NCBI GenBank assembly: GCA_031401535.1
Contig: JANNRP010000048.1
Coordinates: forward strand, 1 to 13,923
DNA: 13,923 nucleotides
Direction of reading: 5' to 3'
DNA from: JAKFWF01 sp031401535
Lineage (GTDB): Bacteria > Pseudomonadota > Alphaproteobacteria > Rhizobiales > Hyphomicrobiaceae
The notes below the pieces were generated by a model. It was not told the DNA's origin, searched no databases, and saw nothing but the letters and a program-made list of their open reading frames with translations. Below, piece after piece: positions 1-7,131 of the stretch. How positions within the stretch are numbered: position 1 is the first letter of the stretch; each line of letters starts with the position of its first letter. Position numbers and translations under genes: made by a program.

Positions 1-261
1 CAGCTCTATGTCATCGTGCAGTCGATGCTGATGGATCCAACGACCAGGGATCTGGTACGGCAGCATTACGATGAGACCCACGATATACTGGTATCGTTGT
101 TTAAGAACCAGGATGTTCTGGAGGGTCTTGTCGCTGTGAAAATGTTGATCGAACGCGATTGCCCTTTCGGGGCGTTAAAAAAGATCCGAACACTCTTTGA
201 GATTGAGAATGAGCTTGTGAGTTCGAAGAGCACGCCGGAGCCAGTCAAAGCTCCGGCATAA
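1..261 (+). CDS. Unrecognised protein, C-terminal part (5' end outside window)
   Basis: The reading frame is open from the first base and stops with TAA at 259-261, so this is at least the last 86 codons of a gene. A GTG at 16 and ATGs at 25 and 31 are possible internal starts, but no ribosome binding site precedes them, so I read it as the tail of a longer gene. The visible part is hydrophilic and probably mostly helical, with many charged residues (for example LIERDCPFGALKKIRTLFEIE) and no membrane segment, signal peptide or catalytic motif that I recognise. It ends in a short Pro/Lys/Ala tail. The next gene is convergent, so it says nothing about function. I do not assign a family. Confidence 0.55.
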   Translation, partial: QLYVIVQSMLMDPTTRDLVRQHYDETHDILVSLFKNQDVLEGLVAVKMLIERDCPFGALKKIRTLFEIENELVSSKSTPEPVKAPA

Positions 262-275
262 GGTTGGTTGACTGG
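234..275 (+). terminator. Two overlapping, mutually exclusive hairpins between convergent genes
   Basis: Hairpin A has a perfect 8-bp GC-rich stem (GCCGGAGC 234-241, GCTCCGGC 250-257) with an 8-nt loop, ending one base before the TAA stop. Hairpin B pairs CCAGTCAA (241-248) with TTGACTGG (268-275) across a 19-nt loop. They share bases 241-248, so only one can form at a time. They lie between convergent genes, where terminators are expected, but no T-tract follows either stem on either strand. Intrinsic termination is therefore uncertain. Confidence 0.35.
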
Positions 276-304
276 TCACGCCCAATGGATTGACGATTTC
301 AATA

Positions 305-2980
305 TTAGGCGGCGAATCGAGCCTGCTCACTCCACTTTGCGATCACCTGGGAGATATTCGTCGATGGCACGGGTCGGCTGAACAAATAACCTTGAGCTTC
401 GTCGCAGCCGAGGCTGGCCAAGCTAGCTCGTTGGTCCTCCGTTTCCACACCTTCAGCGGTAGTATGAATCCCTCGGGAGTTGGCGATATCGACAATGGCC
501 CGCACGATTGCTGCTGATGTTGCGCCAGTACCAAGCTTGGAGACAAAGCTTCGGTCAATTTTAATACGGTCGAATGGGAAGCGCTGTAGATAGGCAAGTG
601 ATGAGTAACCGGTGCCAAAGTCATCCATAGCAATACGTACTCCAAGCTCCTTCAAGTGCTGGAGGGTTGCAAGATTGGCTTCCGTGTTTTGCATCAATAG
701 CCCTTCAGTAATCTCTACTTCGAGACGCTCAGGTGGAAGGCCCGTTTCAGTGAGCGCTCTCTCAATTGCTGATGCAAGTCCTGGATTAGTGAATTGCATC
801 GGCGACAGATTGACTGCGACGGTTAACCCGTCCGGCCACTTGGATGCTTGTCGACATGCCTCGTTCAAAACCCATTGGCCGAGAACATCGATCAAGCCAC
901 ATTCTTCGGCAATTGGAATGAATTTATCAGGCGGAATCATGCCCTGAACCGGATGACGCCAGCGCGCCAGCGCCTCGAAGCCAACAATTGAGCTCTTTTG
1001 CAGATTGATGATCGGTTGATAGTGAAGCTCAAGCTCGTCGTCGGCTATCGCTTTCCGCAGATCAGTTTCGATCTGCTGACGTACTTTGACATCCTCATTC
1101 ATTTCCTTGGCGAAGAACCGATAGGTGCAGCGCCCTGCCGCCTTGGCAGCATAGAGCGCCAGATCTGCAGATATTAGAAGTTCGTTGGCTGTTTGACCAT
1201 CCCGAGGAGCAATCGCAATTCCTATGCTGACCCCAATCAGTAACTGTTGCCCATCAATATCATAAGAACGACTGATGGCATCGACGAGCCGTTGTGCGAT
1301 GGTTTCAAGCTTGCAGTCTTGTCCACCCACCGCAAGAATTATCGCAAATTCGTCACCCCCAAGGCGGCCAATCAAATCGCACGATCTCACAGATTCTTTG
1401 AGGCGTTGCCCGACGGCTTGCAGCAGTCGGTCGCCAACAGCGTGGCCCCGTGTGTCGTTGACCAATTTGAACCGGTCGAGATCCAGATAGAGCACCGCGA
1501 CATTGCGAGTAGGGTCGCTCGGCGCAATCGCTTGCTCAGACAATATCCGTTCGAGGGCCTCTGTTAGAGTGCGTCGATTGGCGAGCCCGGTCAAAACGTC
1601 TTCCGACGCCAGTCGGTCGGCATTACTTTGTGCCAGTCGGCGTTGCGTGATATCTGAAAACGTCCGGACAAAGCCGCCGTCCGCAAGACGAGTGCTACGT
1701 ACTTCGATCACCACTCCGTCAGGTCTAACGCGCTCGTAAAATGTGAATTTTCCCGCTGCATCTTTAGGACCGTAGATATCGAGCGAACTCACTCCATCCG
1801 GCAGATTGGAGCTTGAGAACTCGCCGCGTTGATCCTGAAATGCGACCATCTCATCAAATCGAGGTGGAGCGTGTATATAAGTGAGTGGAAGATCAAGTAG
1901 TTCAACGCATTTGCGATTGATGATGGGGATCTCTAAGTCCTTGGTCACCATCATGATACCCTGTGACATATGCTCAAGGGTTAAATGCAGCTGTCGGGTC
2001 TTTTGTTTGACGTGCGTCTCCGAAATCCAAGATCGCCGCGCTGCGCATATGATCAGAAGGGAAAGCAGGATACCGACGCTGATCATCAATCGAAGGCTAC
2101 GATCGGAGTCTCGATAAACAACAGATTGTGGAACGCTGGCGGTCACGATCAAGGGGTGGCCGGTAACCGTTCTGGGTGCAACGAAGTGCGGCATATCCTT
2201 GTCGGTAGCGCTATCCCAGAATGCTTCGGTTGCTCCCTTATTCACGTGCTCCATGAGTTTCGAGCCAGTGAGGTTTTGTCCCAGCATAAGTCTCGTGTCG
2301 GCGTTGCCACCGACGGCGCGCACGACTCCATCGGTTCCGATGAGTGAGAAGGTTGCTCCAGTCCCTAGGTCGATGCGACCATAGAACTTCTTGAAATGAT
2401 CGGGATTGAATGACGCAACCACGACACCTCTGAGCGCGCCATTGGGCGTTAGAAAGCGACGCGTCAACTGCACGGACCACTTGCCACTCGCGCGGCCAAT
2501 GAGCGGTTTGCTGATGAAGAGTTCGTCGGTCTCTCGTCCGACATGAAAGCGGAAGTGTTCGCGGTCGCTTAAGTCCGTTGGTGGTGCGGGTTGAGGGCCG
2601 ACATTCGATGCCCGCATGATGCCGTTCGCGTCGATGATCGCTACTTGAACGATCAATTCACTCAGAATATCCGTTGTGTTGACAATTTTATTGAAGTCTG
2701 CCGACTGATCCGCGTTGGATATTGAGCGACGCAGATACAGCAGCGCTTTGTCCATTTCTCCAATGGATCGCAGTACATTCTCCTCGAATAGTAGAGCAAA
2801 ATTCTGCAGGTCACGCTTAGTACCGTCAACATCGATTGTGCGATTTTCTGCGTGCTTGGCGAGAATACTGACCCATAGCAAAACTACCATGGCGCTCCCG
2901 AGTGTCGCCGAATTGAGCCACGACCTGGGGTGGCGCAGAAAAGCGAATAATGCGGTTCGCGGAGGTATCGAAAATTTCAT
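305..2980 (-). CDS. Membrane sensor PAS-GGDEF-EAL protein (cyclic di-GMP synthesis/hydrolysis)
   Basis: This 891-residue inner-membrane signalling protein should control the second messenger cyclic di-GMP. A first membrane helix at about residues 24-42 is followed by a periplasmic sensory region of about 250 residues, probably a Cache/PDC fold. A second helix lies at about 292-313, then a PAS region (about 330-450), a GGDEF domain and an EAL domain. The cyclase motif GGDEF is intact at 541-545, with an RxxD inhibitory site (RSCD) five residues before it. The EAL motif is intact at 669-671, and the later DDFGTGYSSL, KIDRSFV and AEGVE motifs of active phosphodiesterases are present. Both activities are therefore possible. 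The ATG at 2980 has GGAG nine bases upstream and is preferred to an in-frame TTG at 3028, which lacks a usable site. The gene stands alone, divergent from pxpBC, and its ligand is unknown. Confidence 0.93.
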   Translation of the reverse strand: MKFSIPPRTALFAFLRHPRSWLNSATLGSAMVVLLWVSILAKHAENRTIDVDGTKRDLQNFALLFEENVLRSIGEMDKALLYLRRSISNADQSADFNKIVNTTDILSELIVQVAIIDANGIMRASNVGPQPAPPTDLSDREHFRFHVGRETDELFISKPLIGRASGKWSVQLTRRFLTPNGALRGVVVASFNPDHFKKFYGRIDLGTGATFSLIGTDGVVRAVGGNADTRLMLGQNLTGSKLMEHVNKGATEAFWDSATDKDMPHFVAPRTVTGHPLIVTASVPQSVVYRDSDRSLRLMISVGILLSLLIICAARRSWISETHVKQKTRQLHLTLEHMSQGIMMVTKDLEIPIINRKCVELLDLPLTYIHAPPRFDEMVAFQDQRGEFSSSNLPDGVSSLDIYGPKDAAGKFTFYERVRPDGVVIEVRSTRLADGGFVRTFSDITQRRLAQSNADRLASEDVLTGLANRRTLTEALERILSEQAIAPSDPTRNVAVLYLDLDRFKLVNDTRGHAVGDRLLQAVGQRLKESVRSCDLIGRLGGDEFAIILAVGGQDCKLETIAQRLVDAISRSYDIDGQQLLIGVSIGIAIAPRDGQTANELLISADLALYAAKAAGRCTYRFFAKEMNEDVKVRQQIETDLRKAIADDELELHYQPIINLQKSSIVGFEALARWRHPVQGMIPPDKFIPIAEECGLIDVLGQWVLNEACRQASKWPDGLTVAVNLSPMQFTNPGLASAIERALTETGLPPERLEVEITEGLLMQNTEANLATLQHLKELGVRIAMDDFGTGYSSLAYLQRFPFDRIKIDRSFVSKLGTGATSAAIVRAIVDIANSRGIHTTAEGVETEDQRASLASLGCDEAQGYLFSRPVPSTNISQVIAKWSEQARFAA

Positions 2981-3148
2981 GTGCTCAGTCTCCGAGACCT
3001 CGTCGCCAGAGCCAGTAATAGGACGCAAGCCCCCGGTGGGGCAGCAACGTGTTCGTTCAATACAGGCAGCGCGACTGAGGATTGAGATATGCTTATCGGC
3101 ATAGCGTGGCGAAAGCCTTCATTCCGGATCAGTTACGGAACGACAGAG

Positions 3149-3161
3149 TGACATCATGTCA
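3149..3161. promoter_or_regulatory. 13-bp palindrome, candidate operator
   Basis: TGACAT-C-ATGTCA is a perfect 6-bp inverted repeat around one central base. Its size and symmetry fit a dimeric DNA-binding regulator. It lies 169 bp upstream of the GGDEF-EAL start and 207 bp upstream of pxpB. No regulator gene is visible nearby, so the protein that would bind here is unknown. Confidence 0.3.
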
Positions 3162-3191
3162 TCGAGAGCCGAAGCATGCTTCGATCTCGAT
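3161..3191. repeat. Long near-perfect inverted repeat (two-part stem)
   Basis: The outer arms ATCGAGA (3161-3167) and TCTCGAT (3185-3191) are exact reverse complements. Inside them is a perfect 12-bp palindrome, GAAGCATGCTTC (3171-3182), separated from the arms by three bases on one side and two on the other. The element directly abuts the 13-bp palindrome to its left. The centre leaves little room for an RNA loop, and no T-tract follows, so a protein-binding site is more likely than a terminator. Confidence 0.4.
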
Positions 3192-3294
3192 CAGTCGTCA
3201 GAAGACTATGCATCGATAGATGAAACAAAACCTTAACCAGTAAACCAGAGAGCCGTTCCAGGAGCCGCGTAAGGCTATCAGTCGAAATTTCTGC

Positions 3295-3308
3295 AGCGGT
3301 GCACCGCT
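3295..3308. promoter_or_regulatory. Perfect 14-bp palindrome upstream of pxpB, candidate operator
   Basis: AGCGGTGCACCGCT is its own reverse complement over all 14 bases. It ends 60 bp before the pxpB ATG at 3369, where a repressor or activator of the pxpBC operon would be expected to bind. The position suggests control of 5-oxoproline use, but the cognate regulator is not identifiable here. Confidence 0.35.
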
Positions 3309-3368
3309 TACGAAAGCTTGGCGCAAGGTTGATGAAGTAGTGCGGACAGATAGTTGAGAGGTCGACCC

Positions 3369-4130
3369 ATGAAATACATCAACTATCCCGTGGCAGATCC
3401 GGATGGGCGTCCTGCACCTGTTGGTGTTCGTGTTCTTCCATGCGGCGACTCCGCATTGACTGTGGAGTTCGGTGATGTCATCGATCCGGCCCTGAACGAA
3501 CGGGTCCGGGCGCTGGACGACCTCGTAAATACCGGCGAGCTGCCCATCCTCGGCACGATCCCCACCTATCGCTCTTTACTCATTGAGTACGATGGGACGC
3601 TCATTGCTTACGCGCAGATATCCTCGTCGATTCTTGCGTTGTGCACGACGCTAGCGAAAGTATTGAAGCCGGGGCGGAATTGGGAAGTACCTGTCGCCTA
3701 CGGAGGAACATTCGGAGCCGATCTCGCAGCGTTAGCCGATCGCCATGGCATGACGGCCGAGGAATTGATCCGCCGTCATAGCAACTGCCAGTATCTTGTC
3801 TACATGATCGGCTTTGTGCCGGGGTTCACATACCTCGGCGGGCTTGATCCGGCATTGGCAACCCCCCGGCTACCGACCCCTCGCAGGAAGGTTCCTGCTG
3901 GTTCAATTGCCATTGGCGGTGAACAGACGGCCATTGCCTCGGTCGAGGCGCCAAGCGGATGGCATCAAATCGGCCGCACGCCGGTTCGCGCCTTTGCGTC
4001 CACTCGCGATCCCGTATGTCTGTTCGCGCCGGGAGATACTGTCAGTTTTCTTCCAATATCGGAGGACTCCTGGTTGTCCCTGGCTCAAGCCGCCCATAGC
4101 GGTCAGACTGTTGCCCGTCAGATCGCATGA
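3369..4130 (+). CDS. pxpB: 5-oxoprolinase subunit PxpB (KipI/AHS1 family)
   Basis: This 253-residue cytoplasmic protein is one subunit of the PxpABC 5-oxoprolinase, which uses ATP to open 5-oxo-L-proline (pyroglutamate), a spontaneous damage product of glutamine and glutamate, to glutamate. Family marks are PCGDSAL near residue 24, the GFVPGFTYLGG signature at about 148-158, and the following stretch with LPTPRRKVPAGSIAIGG and APSGWHQIGRTP. The length is slightly above the usual 220-240. The ATG at 3369 follows GAGAGG at a spacing of seven bases. An in-frame TTG at 3354 would overlap that site and was rejected. The stop overlaps the pxpC start as ATGA, so the two are translationally coupled. 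In Bacillus the homologue KipI inhibits the sporulation kinase KinA, but that role is not expected here. Confidence 0.93.
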   Translation: MKYINYPVADPDGRPAPVGVRVLPCGDSALTVEFGDVIDPALNERVRALDDLVNTGELPILGTIPTYRSLLIEYDGTLIAYAQISSSILALCTTLAKVLKPGRNWEVPVAYGGTFGADLAALADRHGMTAEELIRRHSNCQYLVYMIGFVPGFTYLGGLDPALATPRLPTPRRKVPAGSIAIGGEQTAIASVEAPSGWHQIGRTPVRAFASTRDPVCLFAPGDTVSFLPISEDSWLSLAQAAHSGQTVARQIA

Positions 4131-5158
4131 GTGAACTGTTGGTTGAAAGCTGCGGGCCGTTGAGTTCAATCCAGGACACGGGGCGGAGCGGTTGGCAGAA
4201 GATCGGACTGCCACGCTCAGGGGCACTCGATCCCTTGGCGCTTGCTGCGGCCAACGCGCTCGTGGGCAATGCCCACTCAGCGCCTGCAATCGAGCTTCTA
4301 CTCAGTGGCATTACGCTGCGCGCCTTGGAAGGTGGTGTATGCCTCGCCTTGGCGGGTGGCGAGTTCCCTATCAAGCGCGATGGCGAGCCCATTGCCACGC
4401 ATCAGTCATTTGCTCTGGCCCGGGGGCAACAATTGGTAATCGGCTCCGCCCGTAAAGGCGTCTGTGGGATGCTCGCCGCACAAGGTGGCTACGATGTCAA
4501 AGAAGTGCTCGGCTCCACCTCGTTGCATGCCCGATCAGAGGTCGGCGGCCTGGACGGACGTAATTTGAGGCCAGGAGATCGCCTGCGGCTCAAGATCAAT
4601 GCGGAGCCTCGTGTTGAAATGCGCATGGCGTCCATCGCCAGCGAGCGTCGGGGACGAATTCGAGTGGTACTGGGTCCACAATCAGATTATTTTTCAAATG
4701 CAAATCTCAATATATTTATCAACTCGGCTTTCACCGTCCGGTCCGAATGTGACCGCATGGCGTATCGTCTTGCTGGCCCGGCAATAATTACACAACGCGG
4801 TACGAACTTTGTTTCCGATGGTGTCGCAGAAGGTTCAATTCAGGTCGCTGGATCAGGTCAGTTAATTGTTACGCTGGCGGATCGACAAACAATAGGCGGC
4901 TATCCGAAGATCGCCACAGTCATTACGGCAGATTTATCGACATTTGCCAATTGCTTGCCGGGTGACGAGGTGCGCTTCGAAGTTGTTTCGATCGAGCAGG
5001 CTCAAGCCGAGCTTCGGCGGTTTCGTCAGCGTATCGCATTGATGAAGACTGAAGTGCAGCCCCGATCAGTGGTCGAGGATATCTCATATAGAGCGGCCAT
5101 TGACTCGATGGCCGGCAATGCCGTCAGCGCCATGGATTCCGATACCTGGCAACAATGA
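4127..5158 (+). CDS. pxpC: 5-oxoprolinase subunit PxpC (KipA/AHS2, biotin-dependent carboxyltransferase-like)
   Basis: This 343-residue cytoplasmic protein is the second 5-oxoprolinase subunit visible here and pairs with PxpB. The N-terminus shows the AHS2 signature: GPLSSIQDTGRSGW at about 10-23, followed by GLPRSGALDPLAL and then NALVGN. Later marks are LAAQGGYDV, a GPQxDYF segment, and the DRM triad at about 209-211 followed by a TNFVSDGVAEGSIQV-type stretch. Related domains also form the C-terminal part of urea amidolyase, but the stand-alone pair with PxpB supports the oxoprolinase assignment. The C-terminus runs about 45 residues past the usual end (RRFRQRIA), a low-complexity tail of unknown role. 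It starts inside the pxpB stop (ATGA). The usual partner pxpA (LamB/YcsF) does not follow. Confidence 0.93.
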   Translation: MSELLVESCGPLSSIQDTGRSGWQKIGLPRSGALDPLALAAANALVGNAHSAPAIELLLSGITLRALEGGVCLALAGGEFPIKRDGEPIATHQSFALARGQQLVIGSARKGVCGMLAAQGGYDVKEVLGSTSLHARSEVGGLDGRNLRPGDRLRLKINAEPRVEMRMASIASERRGRIRVVLGPQSDYFSNANLNIFINSAFTVRSECDRMAYRLAGPAIITQRGTNFVSDGVAEGSIQVAGSGQLIVTLADRQTIGGYPKIATVITADLSTFANCLPGDEVRFEVVSIEQAQAELRRFRQRIALMKTEVQPRSVVEDISYRAAIDSMAGNAVSAMDSDTWQQ

Positions 5159-5391
5159 TCGCAACCGGTTTTCTACTCGTCTTCAGTATCAACGGATAAG
5201 CAGAAAATAGGTTTGATATATGTTATATGTAGAAAATAATATCTATAAAAATAGCATTGCAACTCAGGTGCATTTCTTATTATTAATGTTTCGTTAACTG
5301 AAGTTATTCACTGATAGACGTCACTGCAAACAACTCAAGTCAAGTGTTTGCACTTACAGAGATCATCGTCATAATTGTAGATAGGTGCCCG
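5159..5391. promoter_or_regulatory. AT-rich intergenic region with candidate sigma70-type promoter
   Basis: The base composition drops sharply here compared with both flanks, most strongly at 5200-5320. A candidate promoter on the plus strand is TTGATA (5213-5218), a 16-bp spacer and AATAAT (5235-5240), five of six matches at each box. In such AT-rich DNA this can arise by chance. It would drive the gene starting at 5392 with a leader of about 145 bases. I saw no strong terminator for pxpC and no RNA gene. Confidence 0.4.
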
Positions 5392-6234
5392 ATGTCGCGT
5401 CCGTTTTCTCGGTTAAATTGCTCTGTGACTAGAAATACAAATAAATCAAATGTACCGTTGGATGTCGAAGTCGTACTAAAGACATTTAATACGTGGTCAT
5501 ACAAGCGCGAACAACCTTCTGACCTAGAATTATTGAAGCAGGTCGTCAAACATAGCATTGATCACAATGTAGCGATTCCGTTTGTTCTCTATTGGGGTAA
5601 AGGATCACGATCGGAATGCGCTGCTCCTGAGCGGGAATGCTTCGCATACCTTGCATCGCTAGCTCGACGGGTGGCAGACGTCTACCAGCCGGGTGTGATG
5701 TTTCATGTTGTCTACACCGATACACACGCCAGACTGAATCAGCATGATGAGCGATCGATCGAGAGCTATTATATCTCAGTGGTCGCTGCGGCTCGCACGA
5801 TTCCTTCAACGTGCCATCGTCTGAGCCTTCTAGTTTCAAGCTACAGTCCCGGCTCAAAGGCGATCGAATTGCCAGCCTCGGATGTTATCGACCGGCTCGA
5901 GCGGTGCGCTGCAAAATGGTACAATGGTGAAGGTGCCGCGATTGATGGGGCCACACGCTATTTCGAAGCAAACATGATCGAAAAGCAGGCAATACAGTCG
6001 TGCTTCCCCGATACTGTATTTCTGACGTTCAACGGCAGTGAGTTCCGCCAGCTTTTCCCTGATGATATGCCTATTTTCAGTATGTACTCTGTGCGAAAGG
6101 GTGTCGCGGTAAAGCCATGGTTTATGCCAAGTCCACCCATCGATAGCGCGGAGCATGTGATAGCGCACAATTCGTCGACCGCCACGTGCACCGCCCTTCC
6201 TCAGGGCGGTGCTCCTCAGCTGCTTCGAGCGTAG
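5392..6234 (+). CDS. Uncharacterised protein, possibly a distant DIT1/PvcA (isocyanide synthase) relative
   Basis: This 280-residue protein lacks a signal peptide or membrane segment and is probably cytoplasmic. I do not recognise it with confidence. Features that could be conserved are a hydrophobic strand with a glycine motif (FVLYWGKGSR, about 64-73), a helix followed by VYQPGVMFHVVYTDTHARLN (about 96-115) and a late LTFNGSEF...KPWFMP stretch (about 211-246). This order, a glycine loop, a 'Y-x-PG-strand-D' segment, then a strand and a PW motif, resembles DIT1/PvcA enzymes that make isonitriles from amino acids. That is a pattern judgement, not a match I could test. The ATG at 5392 has AGG seven bases upstream and is preferred to a GTG at 5344 with no binding site. 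The first 170 bp are AT-rich, suggesting separate origin. A TSUP exporter gene follows after 71 bp. Confidence 0.7.
   Translation: MSRPFSRLNCSVTRNTNKSNVPLDVEVVLKTFNTWSYKREQPSDLELLKQVVKHSIDHNVAIPFVLYWGKGSRSECAAPERECFAYLASLARRVADVYQPGVMFHVVYTDTHARLNQHDERSIESYYISVVAAARTIPSTCHRLSLLVSSYSPGSKAIELPASDVIDRLERCAAKWYNGEGAAIDGATRYFEANMIEKQAIQSCFPDTVFLTFNGSEFRQLFPDDMPIFSMYSVRKGVAVKPWFMPSPPIDSAEHVIAHNSSTATCTALPQGGAPQLLRA
6190..6210 (+). repeat. Perfect 8-bp hairpin inside the 3' end of the unknown gene
   Basis: ACCGCCCT (6190-6197) and AGGGCGGT (6203-6210) form a perfect GC-rich stem with a 5-nt loop, 24 bases before the end of the upstream coding frame and about 95 bases before the exporter start. No T-tract follows, so it is not a classical intrinsic terminator. 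It could be an RNA-stabilising or attenuating structure between the two genes. Confidence 0.4.
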
Positions 6235-6305
6235 GTGTTTGCGGGACGGCTGCACCTGTCCGCGTGCAGGCAAATGGCCTCCCATTTCACGTCAGGGGTC
6301 TGACG

Positions 6306-7040
6306 ATGGATTTCCAGATCATGCCGCTTGCAGTCGTCGGCTTATTCCTGGCTGGCGTTGTGAAGGGCGCCACGGGGCTGGGCTATGCGTCGTGTGCGTT
6401 GCCAGTCCTGGTGATGGCGTTAGGTCTTCAATCGGCAATGGTCATCGTTGTTGCGCCCGCAATTGCAACTTGCCTGTCTGTGACGTTATCGGGTGGACAT
6501 TTTCGTGAGACAGTGCGGCGCTTTTACCCGCTCTATCTTGCGATGCTGCCAGGTATCGCCGTTGGTCTGCTGCTGATGTCAATGGTGCAGCGATCATCGG
6601 CGCTCGGCGTGTTGGGAGCCACCCTGATTGTTTATGCTGTGCTGACACTGGTGCGTCCCACCTATTCGTTGCGACACAACCTTCAGGATCTACTTCAATT
6701 GCCGACCGGTTTTCTAAACGGGGTTATCACTGGTCTGACGGGATCGCAGGTTATGCCGCTGTTACCATATGTACTTGCTTTGAACTTAGAGCCTGCTCGC
6801 AGCGTTCAGGTCATCAATATTGCAGTCATGCTGTCCTCAGTCGTGCTCGGCACCGGACTGGCTCTAACCGGCGTCATGACGCCTGAACTTCTTGTGGCTT
6901 CGCTCGCCGCCATTGCACCAGCATTGATCGGTGTCGAAGCGGGCATAGCGCTACGACGGTGGCTGCCGGTACAATGGTTCCGATACGTCGTTCTGGTCAT
7001 TCTGGGCGTCATGGGCGCGGCGCTATTGGTTCGCGCCTGA
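6306..7040 (+). CDS. TauE/SafE (TSUP) family membrane exporter
   Basis: This 244-residue protein is almost wholly hydrophobic, with about seven to eight membrane segments, matching the usual 240-270 residues of TSUP permeases. Members export sulfite, sulfonates or other organic anions across the inner membrane. The family's internal duplication is visible: the glycine-rich motif VKGATGLGYAS near residues 19-29 recurs in variant form as NGVITGLTGSQVMP near the middle. The ATG at 6306 follows AGGGG with a seven-base spacing. An in-frame ATG at 6186 would add a polar 40-residue leader overlapping the previous gene and is rejected. The same strand and short gap suggest cotranscription with the unknown gene upstream, so the substrate might be related to that protein's product. 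This is inference, and the true substrate cannot be read from sequence. Confidence 0.85.
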   Translation: MDFQIMPLAVVGLFLAGVVKGATGLGYASCALPVLVMALGLQSAMVIVVAPAIATCLSVTLSGGHFRETVRRFYPLYLAMLPGIAVGLLLMSMVQRSSALGVLGATLIVYAVLTLVRPTYSLRHNLQDLLQLPTGFLNGVITGLTGSQVMPLLPYVLALNLEPARSVQVINIAVMLSSVVLGTGLALTGVMTPELLVASLAAIAPALIGVEAGIALRRWLPVQWFRYVVLVILGVMGAALLVRA

Positions 7041-7068
7041 TCGTGCCGCCATCGGAGTGCAAACAAAC

Positions 7069-7086
7069 TCCAGCAGAGCTGGATTT
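7069..7086 (+). terminator. Small hairpin with short T run after the TSUP gene
   Basis: TCCAGC (7069-7074) and GCTGGA (7078-7083) form a 6-bp stem with a three-base loop, followed by TTT. It sits 29 bases after the exporter stop. The stem and T run are short, so this is at best a weak terminator. Confidence 0.3.
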
Positions 7087-7095
7087 GCTCAGTGA

Positions 7096-7125
7096 TCGCA
7101 AAACCTGACCGTTGTCGGGTATAGT
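7096..7125 (+). promoter_or_regulatory. Weak candidate promoter for the ceramidase-like gene
   Basis: TATAGT (7120-7125) matches the -10 consensus at five of six positions. The best -35 partner, TCGCAA (7096-7101), matches only three of six, with an 18-bp spacer. Transcription would begin about at the ATG (7132), giving an mRNA with little or no leader. This fits the lack of a ribosome binding site there. Confidence 0.22.
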
Positions 7126-7131
7126 ATTCCG

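Larger units (their letters stand above)
2981..3368. promoter_or_regulatory. Divergent intergenic region between the GGDEF-EAL gene and pxpBC
   Basis: This 388-bp stretch must hold the promoters of both divergent genes. Short frames cross it, but none has a good start signal. It contains three symmetric elements, listed separately (3149-3161, 3161-3191, 3295-3308). The ribosome binding site GAGAGG of pxpB lies at its right end, and GGAG for the minus-strand gene at its left end. I found no convincing -35/-10 pair for either direction. Confidence 0.6.

Noticed and set aside
2981..3028. 16-residue N-terminal extension of the GGDEF-EAL protein from a TTG at 3028
   Set aside because: There is no suitably spaced ribosome binding site before the TTG, while the ATG at 2980 has GGAG nine bases upstream.
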